This document shows, in pieces, positions 53,672 to 61,665 of a DNA stretch of 64,000 nt. A program made the position numbers and the translations under genes. Each line of letters begins with the position of its first letter. The first letter of the stretch is position 1. Under the pieces are notes generated by a model. That model did not search any database and was not told where the DNA came from. It was given only the letters and a program-made list of their open reading frames with translations. The DNA comes from Phymatolithon calcareum (taxonomy: Eukaryota; Rhodophyta; Florideophyceae; Hapalidiales), in assembly GCA_977006965.1 (NCBI GenBank), contig OZ345355.1:372001-436000 (forward strand), written 5' to 3'.

Positions 53672-53955
53672 TCTTTTCTTACTTTTACTTCAGAATATCT
53701 GAGCTGCACATTTAGTGAATCAACATCTAGGGGGCCTCTAGGATTTTCTTGGACGGTATTCATTCTGGGCACTAACGCATCTGCTTCCCACGAGTACTAG
53801 CACACCACTACACGGCGACATCTGTGTGCCCTTGCGGAACGTAATTCACTTCTTGCTTGTGACATGACTCGAACCGGCGACCTCCTGTATCATACCGAAA
53901 TATTCGCACAGGTGCGCGGAGGCAGTTTTACCACTATACCACAGGTGGTACATCT
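53672..53955 (-). mobile_element. tRNA-derived SINE, copy 2 with full tRNA-like head
   Basis: The head on the minus strand reads TGTGGTATAGTGGTAAAAC (A box TGGTATAGTGG) and, about 55 bases on, GGTTCGAGTC (B box), as in tRNA-Gly or Asp-like genes. An extra 25 or so bases sit in the anticodon region. The body and tail match copy 1 at 44315-44555 through TAGAGGCCCCCTAGATGTTGA and GCTCAGATATTCTG to the A-rich end at about 53672. The T stem does not pair well, so it is not a functional tRNA. Both boxes would make it a polymerase III transcript. Confidence 0.82.
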
Positions 53956-54329
53956 CGGCGTTGTCTCAGGAGCATTTCGTGCGCGGACAATGTGTTCGCA
54001 AAAAAGCAAGCTCCCGCCTCATCACTGTTCTCCTTCTCTTACTGACGCTGATCTCCTCATAAGCAGACTGCGCGGGAGCGAGCCTCGACTTCCCATCTCA
54101 TCAGTGTTTCTTTCTTTTCTATTTCTTTGCTTTCGTATGGGCCGTCCTGTTTCCGTTAGCTTTCTGGCCTCACGATGTGGGTGTCCGCTTACCCTCCCAT
54201 GATACGTCCCTTGTAACGTAAAAGTGAAGTCTGTGCTTAGTACTTAGGCGACTCCGCTGACCTTCAAGGGACGAAACCACCGATTGACGACCAAGTAAAA
54301 TAACCACTTGCTTCCAACCATCTCAGCAA

Positions 54330-54620
54330 TTCTGAACCACGCATATCCAGTCAGCGCAATGGAAGCCGCTTGTTTCTAAGTTGCTACAGATACCATCAAG
54401 CTTAATACATGATGAGCATACCAGGGTCGCTATTCCTACTTTGCAAACTCTGTAGTCGACTTGCACAGCCAAAGAAGTCGTCATCCCATTCGCAGTCTTC
54501 AGTTTCTTGTTCGTGGGAATTGAGAGCATTCCAACACAGCTCTCAAACGTAAATGTACAATCTGAATTGACTAAACGTCGACGACGAGTAGTACGGGAGC
54601 CAATTTTGAAGGGCTTACTC
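54330..54620 (-). pseudogene. piggyBac transposase C-terminal fragment
   Basis: Encodes NKKLKTANGMTTSLAVQVDY then RVCKVGIATLVCSSC and KLDG, aligning with PAKKKRKTSAGTMTTFAVQ, CRVCQVKKTTLVCSS and RLDG of the piggyBac element at 25274-26437. The final Cys/His residues are lost. A second, older piggyBac relic of the same family. Confidence 0.7.
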
Positions 54621-54753
54621 TACAATCCTGTCTATAGAAAATCCACTCGTCCTAGATAAATAATTCGTCGCCACTGTGGATTGCCGGTGTTATAGCAGCC
54701 TGTCGGAAGAGCCAAAGTAAATAGCTTTCAGAAATTTAAGAGCACTGTGTTTA

Positions 54754-56244
54754 TTAGAAGTTGCTCTCTTCCATCGCACGGGAAATATATATTTCAGAAC
54801 CAGTTGTATCAGAACTTCCATCGGCGTTGGGCTTCACACTAGTACGGTCAAAAAGAACCGGGTCATAAACCTGATCTGCGTTGTTACTGCCTAGGTAGTC
54901 TTGAGAGGCGGATGTGCCCTGGGCAAGAATATGTGCTTGCTGACGCCACGATTCAGCATCATGAGGTACTACCGTCTTCACGCCGCGGAACAGTACGTGA
55001 ACTACAATCGTTGCCAATATAATACCCGCGGACATGACAACAAAAGGGAGCACATAGAACAGCTTGAACGTTCCACACGTAGTGTACACATCCACGTCTC
55101 CACGGCAAGTGTCTGCCCACCTTTCAGACCTAAATGCATATGCCGCCTTAGCGACATCTGTTCGGTCCAAAGGTTTTAGGTTTGATATTTTCTCTTGAAT
55201 CTCCGTGTTCTTGACACCTGTGTGTTCCAACACTGCCGTTCGATATATAGAAACAGCATCGGCAAGATGTTTCGGTGACAGGCCATCCGTTGCACATTCG
55301 ATTTCATACGTACGTGTACGTTTCGGGTTGAGAAGTAGCGGATGTTTTGCTCTCGTAGCGTTCTTCTTTTCTTTCTTATTTAGAACCATTTCGATGCCTC
55401 TCACCCGAATCCTTGTACCATTAAATTGTGCGCGACTTGGATCCGGGACCGACCCCGCGTCCCAGAAGATGAACACCGTCATGTCGACCTTGTCGTTAGT
55501 AAGATCACCGCGTTTTCCTTCTTCGACACTGCGCGGGATTCCCGACCAGTCCGTGACAGCCGTTCGAAAGACACTCTGTTTTTTCTTCAATGTCATGTAT
55601 CCACAGCTGGAACATACACCGGTTCGCACTTTGCAATGATTGACAAGAAAGCTTTGATTTCGAGAGCGCCGTTTGGCCGCAATCCGTACTTCTTTTGCCT
55701 TGGGACTTTTCGCAGCTCCGACAGGAACAAAGTCCCAAGTTTTGTCACCCCATTCGAAATTTTGAACTTGAATCATCGCAGAAAGCTTCTCCGCATTCGA
55801 GCCCCCATCTTTTGACGATGCGCACACGCCCGTCGAGTTGAGCACTTCCGGTCGGCACTTGTTACTCTCGTCAATTCCGGCTTCAAGCAGCAGCTCAATT
55901 GGGATTAATACAACCATGACGAGGAGAAGGACAACTGCCCACCAACTCAGGGACCGCCATCTTCTGAATTTCCGGCCGAAGATCCATTCTTCCGGTGACA
56001 CATCTGAGGCATCGGTGCAAGCGGTTCTGCCGTTCTTGGACATTTCGTAACTTGACACTTTCGCGTACATTTTGGCCGCCAGAAAGCAGCATAAGGCATG
56101 GATCTGAAATTTGTGAAGAATGAACACTGCGGTGAGTTATCGATGGTGGGAGTACGTGCACCAATGTGGATAGTAAGCACTTACGATCCATACTCCAACG
56201 TTCACAAGGGCGTTGAGCGCACCGATGGGAAGAAAGAAAACCAT
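54754..56244 (-). CDS. Three-segment membrane protein, two exons, orphan family
   Basis: Exon 1 is 56244-56185 (20 codons from ATG), exon 2 is 56103-54754, and the 81-base intron 56184-56104 starts GTAAGT and ends TTTCAG. Splicing gives 469 aa. Without it the second exon has no good start. Exon 1 plus the first codons of exon 2 make a hydrophobic segment (about 1-30). A second lies at about 73-94 after WIFGRKF (60-66), and a third at about 368-392. The loop between the second and third (about 270 residues) has paired cysteines (CRPEV, CASS, HCKVRTGVCSSCGY, CATD, TCRGD, TTCG) and several N-glycosylation sequons. The tail of about 77 residues is Ser/Asp-rich. The WIFGR motif and WGDKT phrase tie it to the 445-aa protein and the 11.5-kb fragment. 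Function unknown. Confidence 0.78.
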
Positions 56245-56650
56245 GGCGATATGCGAACTCGCCGTCCAAGGCAAGCTGCAGTAGGTCGTTGATCGCACAT
56301 TGGCCTTAAGAAGCTATTCCACAAATCCTGGGAATGGGATGCAGTACAATTCAGTGCTCGCGCGATTGTCCACCCTACACTTTAGTCCACGTACAAACAT
56401 CAAATACGTGATAGACTTTAATGTCAGATCTGGCTAACCAATTGGTCACGTGCACTTGGACTAAAAGAGATGAAGCTCGATTCCTCCCGTCTGATACGTA
56501 CCGTAAACGTTTCTCCATGCAATACTTTTTTGAGGAAATTACTTACAGTATATCAGGGGAAAGGTAGACGGGGACAAAAGCAGAGGGGTTGTCATACCGC
56601 ATTTTTGGACAGCTGCGTTTCGAGTTCGTATGAAAGGAAAATGGCGAATT

Positions 56651-56803
56651 GGAAACGTTTTAATTGACAGCTCTCGCAATATGAAACCGCTGTAAGTCTA
56701 GAGGGAACATGTAAGTCTAGAGGGAACATAATATAATATATTTATGTTCCCTCTAGACTTACAGCGGTTTCATATTGCGAGAGCTGTCAATTAAAACGTT
56801 TCC
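56651..56803. repeat. Perfect 60-bp inverted repeat with internal direct repeat
   Basis: Arms 56651-56710 and 56744-56803 are exact reverse complements (start GGAAACGTTTTAATTGACAG). The 33-base spacer contains a second copy of GTAAGTCTAGAGGGAACAT next to an AT-rich loop. Confidence 0.93.
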
Positions 56804-56943
56804 AAAAATTGGCTGAAGCCAATACATCGGTCGTTCTCGTGCCAGGAAACGTTGTGTGGAGAGAAATAACTAAAATTAACGGACATTGGTGGAAGTAGAA
56901 CGCTGGTGCACAAATCGGTGCGACAACTGTGAAAGTTCGGGTT

Positions 56944-57577
56944 ATCAAGTTTGAGTATACTGTAAATAGGAAAATTTCAAGTAAAATGTGAGCCTTGATT
57001 ATGATTATCGTTAGAATTCAGGGGTTCCAAACCCCTCGACTGGCCTAACGGTGTACTCTCACAATCATGAATTACATGGTACGCCAATAAGGGGTTCCGA
57101 GTTCACATCGCGTCAAGGTATTCCATTGCTTCATTTGGAGATCTCGGTTGTAGGGATTCCAAGCGTAAAGCTAATATGCGTTTATCAAAGTGATCGGTCG
57201 TAGGTCGGATGAGCGCATGCGAAAGACGGTTGTGGCGCACGTTACGAAGGAGAAACACATATGTGAGAAAAGAAGAAATATTTCGGTAATTAGTTCGAAA
57301 TTTCCAAGAATTAAGATTGAAAATTCTCGAAAGAGAAAAAGGGGGAGTGTGAAAATTCGGGATCCCGACCACTAGGGGAGCACAGCAACATTTTGGCCCG
57401 ATAGTTATTTAGTTGATTTGGGCCAAAATGGTGCCGTGCTCCCCCGGTGACATATTAAGATATCAAGTTCGAGTACAAATAGGAAAATTTCAAGTAAAAT
57501 GTGAGCGTTGATTATGATTTTCGTTAGAATTCAGGGGTTCCAAACACCTCGACTGGCGTAACGGCCTACTTTCACAA
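56944..57577 (+). repeat. Direct repeat of about 120 bp flanking a small foldback element
   Basis: Copies at 56944-57064 and 57462-57577 share AGGAAAATTTCAAGTAAAAT and GAATTCAGGGGTTCCAAAC. Between them, 57375-57399 and 57420-57444 form a 25-bp inverted repeat (GGGGAGCACAGCAACATTTT, two mismatches overall). Confidence 0.85.
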
Positions 57578-58339
57578 CAACGCTGCTTGTGCGTGTCACC
57601 TTTCATGAGTTTCGACATTTTTATTGCAACTTTTTTTAAAAAAAAGGAAAGTAAGCAGCCTCTACTGCGCTCGCCCCACGCTGTAATGGTGCCAACGTCG
57701 TGACTGTTGTTTTAGCACACTGCAATTGGCTGCCGCGTTCCGTCCGACACAACTCGCCACAGCGAGCACCACGCTTTTCGCTAATAATTTTGATACAATC
57801 GTTAACGCATAATATGCCTGGCACAGTAGAAGATAATTTTTCTCTACAATCTTTGAAGCTGAAAAATTCTGCTTTTGTCCCCGTCTAACTTTCCCCTGCT
57901 TCATACAATACTTTTTTATCGTTTACAGTATCATATACAGCTGTGCAAAAACAATGTAAAAAATAAAGTAGAGATGCCCGCCAGTGCCCTGGGAGCAGTC
58001 GAGCTTTGCTTCCATTAGAAGAGAGATTATCATAAAAAGAGCAGCGATCGCTCTTCTCATGGAAGCACATTGTCGTTACCATTGCTTTGAGTAGGCAGTG
58101 TACTTTCGTGGGCTATATGATATCTGCTTGCGCCCTGTTCTCATGCGACCGAACGAATGTCATACTCAATGTGGAAGCACCAATGAGTGATGCATCCGCA
58201 CGGTGCTTCGCACGGTGGCTCGAGAAGACTCTCGTTGTGTGAAGTCGCCGTGGTGCCATTGTTAAGGTCCCCTTTGAACAATACGAAGAACGGAATGCGA
58301 AGCCCTCTAGAATATCTCCCAAGCTCACTATACGTTGAC

Positions 58340-58482
58340 GTACCATAGTTGCTCTCAACTTACATAATGTAAGTCGAGTGCAACTATATCAAACGGAGTT
58401 GTCGAAACGACTAACTGAAGATTTGACTAATCATCAATCAGTCTGGTTTGCCGAGAAACAGTCGTTTCGACAACTCCGTTTG
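58340..58482. repeat. Two adjacent hairpins
   Basis: TAGTTGC...GCAACTA arms with central ACTTACAT/ATGTAAGT at about 58347-58387, then perfect 23-bp arms at 58390-58412 and 58460-58482 (CAAACGGAGTTGTCGAAACG..). Confidence 0.88.
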
Positions 58483-58883
58483 TTGACATATACAGTATGA
58501 TACTAGCTAAATAGTACACGTGTCAACAGAGGGCAATATACTTTCATGGCCTCGCTGCACTGCAAGTGCACTGGTTCGGTTGTCCTTCCTGTTGTGCTTC
58601 GAGCCTATTCGCCTTGATAGTGCAGCGTAATTAATTGCGGTGCCAGTGCCCCTTGGCAGAGTAAGATACTTCAGCAGTAACTGCATGACATGCCATCTTT
58701 TACAGATACTATAGGATAGCGGGAATAGAGCGGATCAACTGATTCCCTGGAAAAGCGGAATGAGTGAACAGATGACTAGGTCAATTGGGGGTATTCTCTT
58801 ATTAGAAAATGTAGACTTCAGTAATGTGATTATGGTCTCCATGTCCGTCCGCAATTTAAATGCCCACATTACAGCCCGCTGTT

Positions 58884-58936
58884 CTAACAACGGGATACAA
58901 TTTGTTTTAGGCAAACAAATTATATCCCGTTGTTAG
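58884..58936. repeat. Hairpin, 24-bp arms
   Basis: CTAACAACGGGATACAATTT.. against its complement with one mismatch and a four-base loop. Confidence 0.85.
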
Positions 58937-61665
58937 GCGCAAGGTAGTTTTCGAATAGAAAAAGACCCGGATTCGAGCTGGGAAGCGCCCGCAGCAGTTT
59001 AAGATATCGAAATTGCGAGACGTCGCCCATCTCCGCGAATGTGCATGCTCTACTAAAATGGTGCCCCTTCACAATCACAGTTACGTGTACACTGTACAGA
59101 AAATTGTGAAAGGGGACCGATCGAATTTGTTTCCAAACCGATACAGCACAGTAGACAAACGTGACATGAAAGCAAAATCGTGAGATTTTGTGCACGCAAA
59201 AATGAAATGCCTCTCTTCCGCTGTTGTCCGACTCTTCCTTCCCTGAACTGCTAGGTTTCACTGTAAATAAATGTCCAGATGCCATTGGCCTGGGTGTGGA
59301 AGGCAGTCCTCGCTACGTTCCACTCTTGGTCCACTGTCAGGAAAGGCCAACAATGCTGGCGTACGCTTTCCTGACTGTCAGGCAGGCAACCAGAAGCATC
59401 AGCTCCCTCCAAGATCATGATGGTTTTCACTGACCTTGAGCAGAATTTATTTTGTTCAAGTTGGTTCGTGTTGTGGGAATTTGAAACAGCCTACGTAAAG
59501 AAGAACGGAAAACAAAGTAGCTGCAGCAAAGTATACTGTAGTGTTGCGGCGACAACTGGACTCAAGGATTTGAAACAGTCTACGTAATGGACAGAACGGA
59601 GCTGTAAATGAACTTAGTCCTGAAATTTTGCGCAACCTGCATTGCTGGAAGGCTCGAGAACGTACGGCTGTACAGTGCAGTAATTTACGGTACACTCCTC
59701 TGTGCATCAATATTAGGTTTCCAGCAAACTGTGGTGGAAATCGGAGAACTTCGGGTTTGGTCGGAAAAACCTTCATTGCGTCTATGATACTGTAAGGAAA
59801 TGACTTCCAACTGACCTACTAATTTTTTCATAGCTGGACAGACTGTATCATAAGCAATATGCAAGTGAAACCACATTGCATTGTTCAAAAGTTTGTCCCT
59901 TCTGCTTCTCCGACTTCGATAGAAGCCTCTAAATACTACTGTATTTATGCCCAAAATAATCGATATGGGAATGACAATGTAGTCTTCCGATTTCTAGGCT
60001 GAGAGTGCCATATTATACAATACATGTTACGGTCTTTGAGACGATGTCTCGATGTCTGCAGAGCTTGTCCACTTCGCGCTGATATCATTAGTTTATTGTT
60101 GGTCGTCTTTGTGGCACTATCGTGAACTGTCTGTCCTTCAGCGAAAAGAACTGGATAGAAACCGGGCGTGCTGGCTCCATTGCGATGTGCACGCACTCGC
60201 AATTGATAATGTTTGCACTCACACGTGCCACATAGCTACTGGTAATCTGCGGTGCTTGCGAAATGGGCTTGCGCCATTCGGAGGCATCTGATTGCAGTAC
60301 TGCAACAAGTGAATTTTCAAACTCTATTGAATAGTCAAGAAATTGTGAGCTCAAGACGAGCTCCCCCTTTCTTTCCATTCCCCAGCTCCACCATCATCAG
60401 TTTTGGGACAAAGTGAATCTTGTCATGTTTTCAAAAGTACACAAATTTTTCAGATTTTTTGAATTTTGGCACACAAAGCTGCTCGCCAGTTTCATAAATG
60501 CCGTCGAGTATGTGGTTAGGAAGTCATATATGTCTATGACGTCATGCACGCACAGCAGGATACGGTTACAGACAAGGTGCAAACCTTGTCCACTAATTTA
60601 CAGTAAATTATTGAGACGACGTCGGCACATCCGGGTGCTTCCACTCTTGGCAGCTGGAAGTGAGCAATATTGTACAGTAATAAGGATGAGCCTCCTGGAT
60701 TACTGGGCGAGAAGCCCGCCCCTTACGCAGTTTCCACGGCAGCCCACCCATGCATTGGTGGGTGCGATGCACTAAATTCGACCGATACTGTAGGTTGACT
60801 TCAGGCAACAGTGAACAGACCTTCTTCTGCCTCTCTGTCTACTTGAAGACATCATCGGGAACTTCCTTGGGCTGACAATGGCACCGATTTGCGCAACCTG
60901 GGCGTCGGTCATATGACAAGCGCCCAGGTCAAGCTTGTGGACACAACGCCCAGGGCACGTTTTCGTGCCCGTGTCAATCATACCCTACAGTTGGGCGGTA
61001 CGGAAGCACAGAGCAAGACTTGGGTACACTTGTCGCCAAATCACTTGTCACAGACGGCAAAACAGTCACATTAAATCAAACGAGTCACAAAGCGTTCGTG
61101 CTTGTGACCTTTCGTTTTCCAGGATTTAGGAAAAGTGAAAGTTTTGGACAAGACGGGTTCATAAATTGATTTTACTCTCCTACTCCACGTTTCAGGTTTA
61201 CGATTAATTTCGAGTGAGTAGAGCGGAAATTCCTATTTTTCAACTACAGAAAAACAATATTAATTATTTTAATAAGCTTTGGCTTGCCAAATTTTGTACT
61301 ACAGAAAAACAATTAAAAACTTTTGGTTTCGTTTGCATCCGCACAGCCAATTTCTGTCGACTTGCCTAAACCCTGCAACAAGTCTACAACCCGCAAGTAC
61401 ACTGTACTGTTCGACGTTTTAATCCTTCACACAGCACTCTACCGAAAGCCGCTTGTGCGTAACGCAGTGCAGGCTCTCTCATTTTCTTTATTGTGAGTGT
61501 TCTTTCTCGACTTTGCACATGCGCATTTCGCTACAGTCTTCATTCTTTGCGTAACTCGCAGTTGACAGTGTTATTGCACTATTCTCTTCCGTTGCTAATT
61601 CTGAAATTTTTTTGGTGGTATCCGACAGCTCTCCACGACTACAGATACCGCCGGCAACTGGAAAA
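58937..61665. other. Gene-poor intergenic DNA rich in TACAGTA/TACTGTA
   Basis: No long frame on either strand and no recognised TE coding sequence. The words TACAGTA or TACTGTA recur (for example 59530, 59788, 59937, 60600, 60674, 60786). Confidence 0.5.

Noticed and set aside
53860-53955. A functional tRNA gene on the minus strand
   Set aside because: A and B boxes are present, but the T stem does not pair, the anticodon arm holds a 25-base excess, and the sequence continues into a body shared with 44315-44555. It fits a SINE head better than a working tRNA.
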